Source: Pictodentalium vernedei (lineage: Eukaryota > Mollusca > Scaphopoda > Dentaliida > Dentaliidae). Taken from it: 64,000 nt of DNA. The translations under genes were made by a program, and so were the position numbers. The stretch lies in NCBI GenBank assembly GCA_031216915.1, contig CM062296.1, positions 149,903,340 through 149,967,339 of the forward strand, read 5' to 3'. Positions 24,669 to 36,826 of the stretch are shown piece by piece; positions within the stretch are counted from its first letter, which is position 1, and each line of letters starts with the position of its first letter. The notes under the pieces were generated by a model that worked only from the letters and a program-made list of their open reading frames with translations, was not told where the DNA came from and did not search any database.

Positions 24669-25165
24669 AAATTTATATAAACAAACTATTATTTACGTTT
24701 GACTGAATACGAAACATGGGCAAGGAAAATGATGGATTTTTGAAAGGCCTGAATGTGGCTTCTAGCACTCAGCCAGTTAAAAAAACTCCTCATTATTTTT
24801 GTTCTCCATTTTAGTTGTTCTATATTAATTTTGTGTTGTATAATCACTGTTACAAACAAAAAAAAAACAATCAGTAAATTCAATTTCTAGTATTTAATTT
24901 TAGGCTCTCGTAACTGGATTTTAGGCAGCGGCGACCATTCCACCAGGAATAAAAAATAAAAATAAAAACCCCCCTCCCTCATTCGTTTCAAAAATGCCTG
25001 AGAATCAATTATTTAATTTTGTTTGGCTTTACACTTGTCATGAAAATCGTCTTTCTATAAAGTTATCTCCCTTGGAATTTGAAATAATGAGATTAATGAG
25101 GCAGGTTCAATAAAATCAGGCAATTGTTGAGGAAACAAGTATGACATCAGTTGAAAATAAATTGC
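24669..25165. other. Unannotated spacer
   Basis: AT-rich. Nothing recognised. Confidence 0.4.
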
Positions 25166-25335
25166 AGAGTGTCCTTCTAATAATTGTTTTTATATATGTG
25201 AAGGCGTGTAATAAAAACAGAACGACACACCTGTCTGCAACCTCTCGTTTTATCTTTCCGCGCTGGCACTCGTGCCATATCGATTAACCCATTCACACTC
25301 GTGTGTCGTTATGTGTATTTTCTTTTCATTTCACT
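25166..25335. mobile_element. Foldback element (GTGTAATAAACACAGAACG family)
   Basis: Starts GTGTCCTTCTAATAATTG, then GGCGTGTAATAAAAACAGAA, and a central hairpin around GCGCTGGCACTCGTGCCATA. The right arm is ATTAACCCATTCACACTCGTGTGTCG. A longer copy with the same left flank lies at 26208-26425. Confidence 0.75.
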
Positions 25336-26105
25336 CTCACTCCGACCCTCACATTCATTCGAACCTCTGACTTCAGAGTGTGAAGACATTGATTGACTGC
25401 TCTCAGTGGATACCTTGTAAATCCCAGTCAAACTGAAGAAGACCTTTCAGCTCTGGGCGTTTCTTGTCCTTTTGTCCTTTGCTGAGAGGACCTCTTCTGG
25501 CACTGGTCGTCACTGTGGGAGTCCGGACCTACAGAGAAGAGAAATAGGAAGAAAATACAAAACTCCATCGACCAAGCGCAGGGACTCCCGGCGCCTGGGG
25601 ATCTGCCATGAGAAGAGAAGAACAGAGGCAGAAAAGACAGGAGATGGAGAGGGAGATTAAGTTTAAGACATACGGCAGGCCCATTGGCTGGAATTTTGTT
25701 TGTACTTGTTATGCTTTGCAACAAATTTGCAATTATTGCTCGAGTGGAATCTCAACTCTGCGGGTGATTTAGTGATATACACTCTTCACGTACTGTATAA
25801 GTGTGTTATGAGTATACATTCATAGAATAATCACTGGCTTCCAAAGCTATGATTTTATAGGTAGAACGCGCCTTGAATCCCCCCTCCCCTCCCCCCCCCC
25901 CCCGCAATTGTTTTATTACACGCTTGTTCCTTGAAATCCCCATCTACAGCAACACTAAACCATGCAGAAAATAAAAATCTGTTTCGCACAAGTGTGGAAC
26001 GGTAATCGTTGACGGACATTTTTTATAAAGAAGCGACATTTCACTGGAATTTTCTACAAATCGTGTACCGCAAATACAATTTCAATCCCTAGCGATAGCT
26101 AAAAG
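25336..26105. other. Unannotated spacer with poly-C
   Basis: C-run near 25887-25903. No recognisable gene. A 98-codon minus frame at 25428-25724 has no domain. Confidence 0.4.
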
Positions 26106-26143
26106 TCGTCCCCTGAGTTCCAAGTTGTTCTATGTGCCAGTAG
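26106..26143. repeat. Half hairpin of the GTTCTATGTGCC family
   Basis: GTCCCCTGAGTTCCAAGTTG and TTCTATGTGCC match one arm of 17382/41618. The second arm is absent. Confidence 0.7.
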
Positions 26144-26207
26144 GTTCCCCTCGCAAGTTTTGTTGGCGACAAAATGTGTTCTTTTTGGTGATAATTATCA
26201 AATGAAT

Positions 26208-26425
26208 TGTTGAGTGTCCTTCTAATAATTGTTTTATAGACCTGAAGGCGTGTAATAAACACAGAACGACACGCGTGTGTGAATGGGTTAATCGATATGG
26301 CGCTTGTGCCATCGGGGAAGGATAAAACGCGAGGCCTGTGGCCTCTCGTTATATCCCTCCGCGCTGGCACTCGTGCCATATTCATTAACCCATTCACATT
26401 CCGCGTGTCGTTCTGTGTATATCCT
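26208..26425. mobile_element. Foldback element (GTGTAATAAACACAGAACG family)
   Basis: Left arm GTGTAATAAACACAGAACG then ACACGCGTGTGTGAATGGGT. The right arm is its complement (ATTAACCCATTCACATTCCG then TGTCGTTCTGTG). An inner hairpin is built on GCGAGGCC/GGCCTCTCG. It shares the upstream flank GTGTCCTTCTAATAATTG with 25166-25335. The Gypsy LTR at 26472 sits 46 bp further on. Confidence 0.8.
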
Positions 26426-26471
26426 GTTATAATTCTAAAATTCCGCGCGGTGACGTCAAACGGTAACATAT

Positions 26472-26642
26472 TGTCGTATAGTAAAGGTTAACACCTTGTT
26501 GTGATTGGTTAATCCTCATCCGGGTAACCTGCGTATTATTTGGTGAGTTTGGGAAGAATATCCCTGAGGTTGGAGAAAGAATAAAGTTTTTGTGTAGTTG
26601 TTACGCCATCTTGTTCCTTCAACTTCAACTGCTTTCATATCA
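26472..26642 (+). repeat. 5' LTR of the Gypsy element
   Basis: Begins TGTCGTATAGTAAAGG, ends TTTCATATCA, with AATAAA at 26580-26585. It is followed by TTTTATAGCGACGAGGATAA, where a primer-binding site is expected; the tRNA is not identified. Confidence 0.92.
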
Positions 26643-26680
26643 TTTTATAGCGACGAGGATAAAACTTTACTTACATAACT

Positions 26681-26782
26681 ATGGCTCTGAATGAAATTGC
26701 GAAACCTCCTACATTTCTTAATACACTAGGTGAACCACAAATTTCTTTCAAGTCATGAAACGAATATTTGACAATTACTTAA
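26681..26782 (+). pseudogene. gag: gag, first fragment
   Basis: The ATG at 26681 opens a frame MALNEIAKPPTFLNTLGEPQ, the proline-rich start typical of small Ty3/Gypsy Gag proteins. A TGA at about 26756 interrupts it. The TTAA-flanked element at 26783 then splits the gene. Reading resumes at 30172. Gag would form the particle that packages element RNA. Confidence 0.8.
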
Positions 26783-29700
26783 GGGGTCGTCCAACCTAAC
26801 TTTGGTCAATATGTTGACATTTTTCCCAATGCCTCAGAAACAGATAAGAGAAGTAGGGAAAGGCAAGCAATTATATATCAAAATAATGATTTCGCAGGGA
26901 AAAAAGTTAATTTTATGATTTTGAAGAGGATTTATTTGACAATGGCATAAGTAACGGACCGGTTAAACCACAAAATAATCGGTAATTCGAAAGCCTTGTC
27001 CTAAATATAATGATAACATACTACAGACTCGGAGAAAGCATTTTTTGATACACACTCTGGTGGGTTTTGATGTTTGAATGTAATAACACCAACACAAATT
27101 TTGGATGTTCCGGATGTGGCCATGTTTCAATGATGTTTATTCCGGTCATGTGATTTCGATGTGGTTCTTTCAGAAATACTCAATTTGGGCAATCGTAAGA
27201 ATGCAAGGACGTGATCATGCCCTTTATTTGTTCGAGACAACGTATGAGCGGATTTGCAAACAGGTGACAGACAAATACTTGAGCTGTTAATGTCATAACT
27301 GCAAAATATGGTTCAAAATTCCCTCTCGTGTTTACAGGCCGTCTGAACTTTTTTGTTGACAAAACATCTGAATTATTGCGCACTAGAAAGACAACACGAA
27401 CCACTTGTAAAAAAATAACCGAGTGTATAAAATAGGGAAGATACACATAAAATAAGGCAATATTCATAACAAAGTAAGCAGAATGCTTCAGAAATCACTT
27501 TTTCACGAAATATATTCCAAGTGACCTGGAACTATATTGAGCGTGTTGATTTCCCCCGATGGTGTGAAGTTATTTACTTCCTAGTAACCATGGAATGAAT
27601 TTGTCGCGGCTCTGTTTGATGTCTGCAAAGGACCGATTCAAGATGGGTTGAAAATGATGCATTCGCGCTTTTAAATAAGGTGCGTTTGGACGATGCTGAG
27701 AATTTAGTTCCCTTGCAAACAACCATACTAACACAAGCGTCGATCAGTGTCTTTTGTCATCGTTTTACACTGACAAATGTGACAAATCTCCTTCACCGGA
27801 AACTGTCTCCCAATTTGCATATCACAATAAACATAACCGCTGTCAGCGTGATCGTGTGGTCAAAACCGAAATGCATTATCGAATCCATGGTCAAAATTAG
27901 CTGCAACTGGCGTTTAAACAAATGAAATACACGAAATATTCGCAATTTCTTCATTATCCATGCCGAGTTACTTTTTAACCAGACCACATGCGTTCAGTTT
28001 CGTTTGTCGGCATCAAATTGACATTGTTTGTGGTAATTAATAGTACGAGAAGGCGAAAGAAGCCAAATATTTCCCATCATCTATAAATTAATTAAAATTG
28101 ATAATTCCTTTTATTTTACTCAAATTATGAATTGATAAGGTGGGTGTGTTGTGATTATTATGCCCCAGACCCGGAAGTTGTAAAATCAAAGGTGCATCTA
28201 GGGCCGTTCAGTGGTGACCTCTGTCCTCTTAGTCTTACGCATTCATCATTAGTTACATGTACCAACATTCTCCCCTGTATCTCAACCACTGCTACTCCAA
28301 TTTGAAGGATATTTGGTGTTGAGATCGAGCATCATGGGGAAACAATGCATGTGCAGTTGCTGTAGCATGTGTTTCTTCCCACATTTTTTTCAAAGTTGTG
28401 GTACTTTTTCACTCTTTTGAGTTAGAAAATTTTGTTTATAACTGGTTGATTTGTTACAATTTGTTAGAAAGTGCCTGCTGATACCCTCAAATGTATTGCT
28501 ACAAAATATATCTGGTGAAGATTTTGTTCCTAGTACTTATCAAGCAACAACCTAATGAATATTCTGTATAAAGCCACCAATCTGATGTTTGACACTTTTA
28601 TCGGAGCTGTTATGAAGGCTTTTGGAACTCAAAATGTTAATTATGGCAGGACTTTTCTATTTGCCCATTAATCGATAAATTAAGTGTTATAGTTGGAAGT
28701 AAGAAGCATGAAAGGTCCAGAATTTAAAGTCTAAAATGAATGTTTTGCAATGTAACATGATTTTTGCAGATACACTTACTTGGAGGGTTACCTGTCTGAT
28801 AGTGTTTGGAACATGTGTGGCCAGGATCTTCAAAAAGAAAAAAAAAAAAGTTAAACTTTGAGAAAAAAAGGCACATGCCTTGAGTGCCGGAGGTAGAGTC
28901 ATACAAGAAAGAGAGCCCCCCCCCCCCCCCTGGAATTTTTTTTTTTGTGTCAAATGGAGCTCACTTGTCACCTTTTGGGGATTGCTTTGTGTACTGCGTT
29001 CTTGAAAAAAATATGTGAGACCCTCTGAATGTGCCCTTCTGATCGCAATATGCCAATAAGCCTCCTTGGGGAAAGTACATGCAGTAATGGTTATGCAAGA
29101 TTGATTTGATGTGTTTTGAATAACAATGTACTTTCAAGTACATTAGATGGTTTATTGCAGTGACAGGTTACAGTTACCCTTATTTCTTCTCCAGCAGATA
29201 TCATGAGTGTATTGGTGTCCAAGAGTAAACAAAGTTATTATACTTATTGATAAACCAGACAAATTTAACAATTTAATCACTATCAAATTGATGCATGGGA
29301 TAAAAGGGGTTACAGTGCAAGGGGTTTGTAAATATATTTATTCAGCTACAATGTATGACTTTGCAGTGCATTATATATAGGAGAATGTCATAGTTTCTTT
29401 CCAAACCACCACGGTGACACGTACATCCTTATATTGGGAGACACTCTTTTGTCCTTCCATACTTCTTCTAGTGGACTCCCTCAAGTTAACCTTTGTTGAA
29501 CTCCCCAAATCAAAACATAAACAAAAGAAAATGTCTGCCTTCAATCAGTGAGCACTCCACTTATAACATTTGATCTCAATCTTTATTACTTTCATGAATT
29601 AGGAAAAGATTTCTTCGAGTATGTACTATTTATTATTTATTTATTGATGTTTAAGGTCACATATTTGTGCACAATGGCTAATCATGACCGTGACAGTTTT

Positions 29701-30167
29701 ACGGGTGGAGGAAGCCGGAGTACCCGGAGAGAACCACCGAGCAACGACGAGCAGCTGCCAGCTCCCCAACATCGTAACTCCGCACTGCGCACAGGCAGGG
29801 TTAGATTGGTTGAAGACATGCGTACCATCGACGTGCAGTGCGCCTTAGTACACGGCGTCATCGTGCCACCACGCGGACAATCGAGATGAATCGAGTATGT
29901 ACTTCAGTGTTTATAGAATACGACTGTTATTTTATTTTGAGATGTTTTATTGTAAAAATTTTGTTCTCTTACTTATGCCATAGCAGACTTTCAGGTGGTG
30001 CTACTTACACATGGCAGCAGTTCCATGGCACATTTCACTTTCCACATGTTCTATGTTTCATTCCAAGCATTTTGGTATACAATTTATTGGGGTTATTCAT
30101 TTTGGGCCTTTTTTAGACTTGAAAGAAAATTACATAAAATTTGACCAAAATTAGGTTGGACGTCTCC
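26783..30167. mobile_element. 3.4-kb TTAA-flanked element, non-autonomous, inside gag
   Basis: Flanked by TTAA at 26779-26782 and 30168-30171. Ends are inverted: GGGGTCGTCCAACCTAACTT on the left, and on the right the complement of GGAGACGTCCAACCTAATTT, both running on into TGGTCAA. Removing it with one TTAA brings the two gag parts together. TTAA duplication is the hallmark of piggyBac-type transposition. I see no transposase, and the ends do not show the usual CCYT start, so the superfamily call is tentative. It contains a SINE copy (29674-29885) and a poly-C tract near 28917-28930. Confidence 0.8.
29674..29885 (-). mobile_element. SINE body copy inside the TTAA element
   Basis: ATGGCTAATCATGACCGTGA, GGAGGAAGCCGGAGTACC and CGCCTTAGTACACGGCGTC match the SINE at 16641-16955. 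The head is lost. Confidence 0.75.
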
Positions 30168-30171
30168 TTAA

Positions 30172-30408
30172 CAGCTATTGATGGTGAAGGTATAAAAGAT
30201 AACCGGGAAAAAGGCATTACTAATTCGTTGCCATGGTACAGAGGGACAGAGATTACATTATACTCTTCCAGTTTCAGACGATTCTTTCAAAGGTACAGTT
30301 GAAGCTTTAGAACATTTTTTTTCCACCCAAAGCGAACGCTGTCGATGAGCGATAACAATTTCGGCAAAGGGCCCAACAAGCAGGTGAAAATATGGAACAC
30401 TACATATC
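30172..30408 (+). pseudogene. gag: gag, second fragment
   Basis: Translates with LLIRCHGTEGQRLHYTLPVS followed by DDSFKGTVEALEHFF. This is the capsid-like part found in small Gypsy Gag proteins (LLHxLGxEGQRIFYTLP pattern). Stops and a local frameshift are present. It is cut at 30408 by the TA-flanked element. Confidence 0.8.
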
Positions 30409-30410
30409 TA

Positions 30411-31487
30411 ATGAAACAGTCCATCATTACAGGCATTATATTAATGGAAGGACAATGACCAGGTCGGCTGTGCCACAACTAACTCTCAGTATCTTTCAAT
30501 ATTTATTTACAACATCAATAAGGGAATCTGAAAATACAAATGATTACATAAATGCACAGATTCTATACAACTCTGATATTTGTATTTAGATTCAATCATT
30601 ACACATATTTGGCATAATTATGTACGTATTACATGCTTACCCCAACCTACAGGCTTTACACAAAACAGCTATCTCCACGCAAGAAGAAAGCTGGGGCACC
30701 CAGGTAAACCACCACAATCCCGGAAGCAGCTGCATTTTATATTTACAACCCAAAAGGCACAAATAACCTCAGAGCCCCCTGTAGAAGCTGACAGAATAGC
30801 AATGATAATAACTAGATTATTATCACTGTTACTCTGTACTAGGCCTTATCCTGTATTATCACATATCACAACTCTTTGATTAAAATATTGCACATAGCGG
30901 AATTAAAATAAACTATAACGTACTTGAACAATGACGTAATTGAAGCCCCTGAAAGAAAAAGGTTACTAAACTTACTCCACACACACAAAAATGCTTACCA
31001 GGTTGTGGATCTAATTCCCTCTCTCATCATCATCATCATATCACCAACCATCCATACCATACATCAACCATACAGTGCTGTGTGTTAGCTGTAAAATAGT
31101 AATCCATAACCATTCATGCAATTTGCCCAGCAATGTTAAATGAATGCAATACGATGGAACAAAAATAGGATAGCGTGGAATCGAAATGACCGAATCTATA
31201 AAAATCACTAAATCGAATAAATCGACAGAGAAACACATTCTATGAATTAAATACTGACCTATTACATTGTGTAACGATGAAATCACAAAACAATCGAGGA
31301 CAAATAGACAGATACCAATTACATTCAAACCGAACACCAAGAAGAAAATCATTCAAGCTTTCAAAACAAAGAAATCTGCCTCCTTCTGATCACATGATCA
31401 GAAAACCCGCGAAAATTACGATGCTTCACAACAATCATAAAAAATCTGAATAGAATTAAAAAGATGCTAAAAACGCAACTGTTACAT
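30411..31487. mobile_element. 1.08-kb TA-flanked element inside gag
   Basis: TA duplication at 30409-30410 and 31488-31489. Terminal inverted repeat ATGAAACAGT versus ATGTAACAGT. Excising it with one TA rejoins the gag frame across a TA codon boundary. No transposase was recognised. A TA target suits Tc1/mariner-like or related elements, but the family is not assigned. Confidence 0.8.
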
Positions 31488-31489
31488 TA

Positions 31490-31986
31490 GTTTACGAGGA
31501 TTGGTCGTAACTTGTGAATTTGGTTCAATGGCTGATGAGATGATTCGAGAGCAGTTAGTTGAAAAAAACGTGCGTGCCCCGAATTCGAGAACGATTATTA
31601 TTAGAACCAAAACTTACGTTATCCAAAGCTATAGAAATATCTAAATTAGTGGAATATGCAATCCATGATGGGAAAATTATCACTTCAAATGAACCTGCTG
31701 TAGTGAATAGTGTTCATCCGAAAACACAAAATTCTAGAAATAAAAGTAATTCTTCGGTTTCAAGAAATAAACCGTTCACAAAATCAAAGTCCAATCAACG
31801 AGATCATTCCACGAGGTCGACAAAGATTAGGCCAATGCATTGTTTTCGTTGTGGTCCAGTTGAACATCTAGCAAACAATATCGATTGTCCATCTTGGAAT
31901 GTTAAGTGCAAGAAATGCATGAAAACTTGTCACTTCCAGAGTCTGTTTCTCGAGTTCACATGGTGTTGGCGAAGTAACGGTACCTG
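31490..31986 (+). pseudogene. gag: gag, third fragment with zinc knuckle
   Basis: Begins LRGLVVTCEFGSMADEMIRE, continues RERLLLEPKLTLSKAIEI and a Ser/Asn/Lys-rich linker. It ends with a zinc-knuckle region (CFRCGPVEHLANNIDC, then CPSWNVKCKKCMKTCH). One frameshift lies near 31559. This is the nucleocapsid-like end of Gag. Confidence 0.85.
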
Positions 31987-32220
31987 AGATTACTGTGTTA
32001 CACTTGAATACAAAAGATTGCATTCCTTCATCTGATGGCAAATTTTTTTGTGACCTTCAGATTACTGTTCCGGGGAGAAATAATTGCCCAAATTTTAGTC
32101 TTTTAGTTGACACTGGTTCTGCTGTTTCAATTATCCAGAAAAGTTAATATGATAAACATTTTAATAGAGTAACATTACATGCTTCTAAAATTAAATTACT
32201 TTCTTATTCCAAAGAAACTT
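31987..32220 (+). pseudogene. pol: Aspartic protease remnant
   Basis: LLVDTGSAVSII carries the catalytic DTG (codon at 32109). A TAA in IIQKS-stop-YDKHF follows. The region lies between Gag and RT as usual in Ty3/Gypsy. Confidence 0.8.
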
Positions 32221-32843
32221 TACCGGTGCATGGATGTATCGGTGTAAATGTATCATATGGTTCAAAAACTGTTTCAACAGACGTTTACGATGTTGAAAAG
32301 GGTAGATCGATCTTAGACATGAATTCGATTACTACTCTTGAGGTGAGTATTTTGAGGGGTAAACTTACTATTTCAGTAAGCTGTGCAACCATTCCAGTAT
32401 CCGTTGATAGTGACCCCAATGAACACAAGTCCACCAGTGATTTATTTGCTGAATTATCTGATATTAAGCGACCCATAATAGGTCTTGCCAAGGGATTCGT
32501 TCTTAAAATTAAAGTAAAAGAGAGGTTGACTCCAGTCCGTCAAACATTACGTCCCCTCCCACTTTCAATTAGGAAAGAAGTGTTTGATATTTTACGGGAG
32601 GTAGAAAAAGAAAAAAATAATTAAAAAAGTTGATGCCTCGGAGTGGATTTCCCCTATACTTGTTCGAAGGAGAAAAGGGGGTAAGCTTCGAGTTTGGGTT
32701 GATTTAAGGGAGCCCAATAAGGCCATAGTTGCTGATGGGTTCCCCCTTCCACGGATTGGCGAAGTAATTTCAGAGCTTAGGCATTCCATACTATTTACTC
32801 GACTTGACTTGAAAAGTGCTTACTACCAGCTTGCTTTACACGA
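32221..32843 (+). pseudogene. pol: Reverse transcriptase, first part
   Basis: LPVHGCIGVNV... leads to the RT domain: PVRQTLRPLPLSIRKEV, then WISPILVRRRKGGKLRVWVD and FTRLDLKSAYYQLALHESS (motif A with catalytic Asp in TRLDL). Two frame disruptions lie near 32620. The hAT-type element interrupts the gene at 32852. Confidence 0.88.
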
Positions 32844-32851
32844 ATCGAGTC

Positions 32852-33533
32852 CAGTGGCGGTGCCAGAGTCATAGAAGTGAGGGGGTACAGTTGGGTATTG
32901 CCCTCCGCGCGTAAGTTTTAAAACATTTCTCAACTTCTGGAGGGGACACCCCTTCCGAAGTTGAGAAAATTTTTAAAACTTAGTTGTAAATGGTGTTCTC
33001 TGAATCATTCTCAGACAATTAAATTAAAAGAGTTGTATCCTTTTGAAATTTACTGGTTAGGTCTTTCAGTTATAGAAAACGTCGTACATGGTGACATTTT
33101 AACGAAAGAACGCTGTTGCAAAGTGCGAGCACAAAGCACCAATCGACACTAAGCTCGAAAATAAAAGTAGGCTGCATTCCAAACGGATGCGTTGCGCGCT
33201 CTCGATTCTAGCATTCCTCGAATACTCTCAAGCGGACCGTTTGAACCCGGCACGCCTTGTTGCAATTTGGGACCTCGACTCTTGTTTGTTGTTTGCAGCT
33301 AATGTGTGCGTGGGGGGTGGGGGGGGGGGGGGGCACACACAAATATAATTTAAAAACTTCTCTGATTTAGTGCACTTGCGAATATGGAATGAAGCATACC
33401 CACCATTACACCGCAACGTTCAATACAAAAATTAAAATGATAGTATTTTTTTTTTACTACCATTGGCGAAAAAATTGGAGGGGTAAGTACCCCCATAACC
33501 CCCCCCCCCCCCCCCCCCATTACGCCGCCACTG
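32852..33533. mobile_element. hAT-type MITE inside RT
   Basis: A perfect 8-bp duplication ATCGAGTC (32844-32851 and 33534-33541) flanks ends CAGTGGCGGTGCC and its partner ACGCCGCCACTG. An 8-bp target site and CAGNGGCGG ends are characteristic of hAT elements. The 682-bp body has no transposase. It contains an internal hairpin (about 32917-32980) and G/C homopolymers, and is non-autonomous. Confidence 0.93.
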
Positions 33534-33541
33534 ATCGAGTC

Positions 33542-34230
33542 GTAATATAACAACTTTCATTACACATGACAGGTTGGTCCGTTTCTGCCGTGTACCGTTC
33601 GGGTTAAATTCTGCGCCCTCGGCGCCTTCACTAAAATGATGTCACCGATTTTGGGTGATTTGCCTCGCGATCAGTTTTACATGAACGACGTGGATGTACA
33701 CGGGAAGAATCTCTCAAGAGTTTTACATAGAATCAATGACAGTTGATTAAATCTCAATCTGGATAAATGTGAATTCCGGAAAAGAAAGACACCATTTTTT
33801 TAGCTATGAGATATCTGCCGAGGAACTCAAACCTAACAAGTCAGATGTGGCTGCTTTGCCCGAACCTGGTGTTACATGTAGCATGCCTGAGTTGCGTTCC
33901 TTCTTAGGACTGACATCATGGTACAATATGTTCGTACCCAATTGTGTTACAGTCGTGGGGCCTATGCGAGCTCTTACGCGGGGAAACAAAGTTTTTCATT
34001 GGAACAATTCTGCCCAGGAGAGTTTTGAAAAGGCTAAAACTTTAATACTTGACAGTAGAGCTCTTACTCTTTACGACCCTTCGTTAGAGAGTATCCTGTC
34101 TGCTGACGCCAGCAACACTGGAATCGGCGCAGTTTTACCCCAACAAAACTCCCACGGGGATGAAAATATAGTTGCGTTTGCTTCTAGGACCTTGAACGAA
34201 GCTGAAAGGAAGTACTCAGTTGGGGAAATA
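33542..34230 (+). pseudogene. pol: RT second part and RNase H start
   Basis: FCRVPFGLNSAPSAFTKMM is RT motif B. The YxDD box reads YMND (33678-33689), so the second Asp pair is damaged. ELRSFLGLTSWYNMFVPN is the RT connection. LSADASNTGIGAVL carries the first RNase H Asp. The gene is split at 34230 by a foldback element. Confidence 0.88.
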
Positions 34231-36017
34231 GACAGAACGCAATGTGTGTTTGAATCGGTGGGTGTTTTACATAACGAGTTGGAATAGCGTAGTCATATTT
34301 CGCGAGAGCCGTACCACCGATCCAAACACACATCGCTTTCTGTGTTTATTACACAACGGATGCATTAAAATTCATTTAAATAAACACATTTTAATTCCGA
34401 TCTTTAAACCCAAAGGTGAAGAGTTTGTTTTGACTGAAGCTGTACTGATCATATGGATCGATAAAAAATCAAAACAACATTTTCGGAACCAGTGTTTGTT
34501 GAAATTCGTATCGCTGTTTACTAGCCACCAAATGGTTAGGCGTGAATGCTAGCAGTAATAGCCACCACATGCACATTCACGCCTAACCATGTGATGGCTA
34601 TTACTGTTAGTAAAAATATAAGTACAAATATGTGCAGATTTGCAAAACTGCTCGGAGAAACGTTTTTAAGGGCCTCTATAAGTAATGAAATGTTGTTTAT
34701 TTTGAAAATTCCCACCTCTGATATTCCTTCAATTCAAATTAAATATACACAAAATATACACCAAAATGAAGATTGAGATCTATAGAATACGAAACGCATG
34801 GGTAATCAACTCATAGATTCGACTGTAGGCACCACTGGTTTCTGGAAGTCTGCTGCCGTATTCGTGCCAGAACTGATAATTTAATAATATTTCACGAAAA
34901 CAACTCGTGGCCAAATGTGCTTTGCATATCCAAGAACAAAGCTAGACGATCAAAATTCTCCAAAACACGGCGACAGAGCTGCATGGGGGTAAATTCCTAA
35001 GCCTTTGCTTTTGTTTACGTATGAATATACTTTCGATTTCCGGTCAACGTCATCAGACGGAAAAAACACGTAAAAACAACGCCGTGTAAGATCAAATAAT
35101 GAAAACGATCGCCTCCATACAGTATGCTGTTATTAGATAGAGATTGCATAGTTGCTATATTCAATGCAAGATATCATGATACCTGTTGAAATTTCTCAGA
35201 ATTACGATTTTGTTTTTCGATGGAAATTCGTGGTATCGAGTGATTTGCGCATGTCTGTCGAGCATGGAAACCATCTCCAATAAAAAAATGCATACAGTGT
35301 TGTCTTTTTTCCCAAATGCAGTCCTATCACTGGATTCGAAAGTGTTTTGAATGCCTAGCTCTGTTCTTGGATATATGAAGCACATTTGGCCACAAGTTGT
35401 TCGGATGAAATATTATTTTATTATCAGTTCTGGTGCGAATACGGTAGCAGACTTCCAGGAACCAGTGGTGCCTACAGACGACTCTATGAGTTGATTACAT
35501 ATGTGTTTCATGTTCTATACATCCCAACCTTCATTTTGATGTATAATTTGTGTATATTTAATTTGACTTTAAGGAATATGAGATGTGAGAAATTTCAAAA
35601 TAAACAGAATTTCATTACTAATATAGCCCTTAAAAGAAGTTCGAAGCATGTCAAGATGTACGAAAATTTACCGAAACAAAGTTGACCAATTTAGATATAA
35701 TGGGATGCACAAAACGAGAAGGCCACGAGACTGGGTTAATGTTCCGGTTGGAAATGATTGGATTTTATAAAAATATTATCTCATTTTTGGCTGTTTTTTT
35801 GTGAACCGACTTTATTTTGCTCTGGACGTTTTCATTTTCACACCATGCGGCAGACGGTCGATGACTGTATAACAAAATTTGGAATCTTTTCGAAGCGTAA
35901 CTAAACGGTGCGGTAAAAAAAGTTCCGGCTTGTATATCACCCGTTGAATACAGAATCATTTATAACATAGCGGCGATTCCGTTGAATACAATGGTTTAAA
36001 GTTTAATGGATGTGTAA
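34231..36017 (+). mobile_element. Foldback element A, copy 1 (1.79 kb, contains another element)
   Basis: The left end GACAGAACGCAATGTGTGTT and right end GGATGTGTAA match, in opposite orientation, the copy at 36827-37634. TA lies on both sides (34229-34230 and 36018-36019). The left end is itself palindromic, with repeated GTGTTTGAATCGGTGGGTG words in both orientations. The difference in length from copy 2 is explained by the insertion at 34670-35629. Confidence 0.8.
34670..35629. mobile_element. TTAA-flanked giant foldback, ~400-bp arms
   Basis: TTAA at 34666-34669 and 35630-35633. Copy 2 of element A has the empty site (complement of TTAATAGAAGTTC), which proves the duplication. The left arm GGGCCTCTATAAGTAATGAA and right arm (complement GGGCTATATTAGTAATGAAA) stay complementary for about 400 bp around a short centre near 35060-35130. 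No transposase is present. This is the third level of nesting. Confidence 0.88.
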
Positions 36018-36019
36018 TA

Positions 36020-36826
36020 AAAAGAAGCCTTAGCTTGTGTGTGGGGGTAGGCGTTTTACGCTTCGCACTGATCACCAAGCGCTCACAACATTGCTTTGCA
36101 CTAAAGGTAATAATAGGGTAGGTATGAGAATAGCTAGGCGGTCAGCACGATTATCATGTTTCACCTACTATGTCGTGTACAGTGCTGGTTCCAAAAATGT
36201 CATAGCAGACTATTTATCAAGGAAGCCTTTACCTGATACCGTTTCGGTTTCCGAAGAAATGGAGGAAGTTGCTTTAATTTTGAAGGAAACAGAAGCCGTG
36301 TATTAGAGTGATTTTATCGATGCTTGCAAATCTTGTCCAGTGTTATCAAAGTTACGTGAACAAACGTCTCGTCCGTGGACAAGCAAAACCAACTTGGATC
36401 CAGACCTTGCCCCATTTCTTGGTGTTCGCAGTGAATGATCAATCCATGGCGATGTCATCACAAGGGGTGAACATCGTGTAGTCGTACCAGTTATTTTGCA
36501 ACAGAAGTTTACACATCTGGCCCACGATAGTCACCAGGGTATAATCAGGACAAAACAAAGACTGTGGTCTTTATATTTGTGGCCTAAAATGGACACCCAA
36601 GTAGAGTATGAAATCAAGAATTGTTTTGTTTGTAACCTCCATGATAAAACTCCCATTAGCAGTACAGCTCCTTTGCAACCTGTAAAATTACCTACCTTAG
36701 CATGGGAGAAGTTCGGCCTGGATATTGTATGCCCTTTTGAATGAGCCTCGTTAGACTGCAAATATATTATTACTCTAGTAGATTATTACAGTAAATGGCC
36801 AAAGGTGGCATTTTTATTACACACCC
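36020..36826 (+). pseudogene. pol: RNase H end and integrase first part
   Basis: EALACVW and RRFTLRTDHQALTTLL restore RNase H motifs (Asp in TDHQ) with a 1-base frameshift between them. YYVVYSAGSKNVIADYLSR is the end of RNase H. The integrase zinc region follows (HLAHDSHQG then CFVCNLHDK), then the first catalytic Asp in FGLDIVCPF and YIITLVDYYSKWPKVAF. A stop lies after CPFE. It is interrupted at 36827. Confidence 0.88.
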
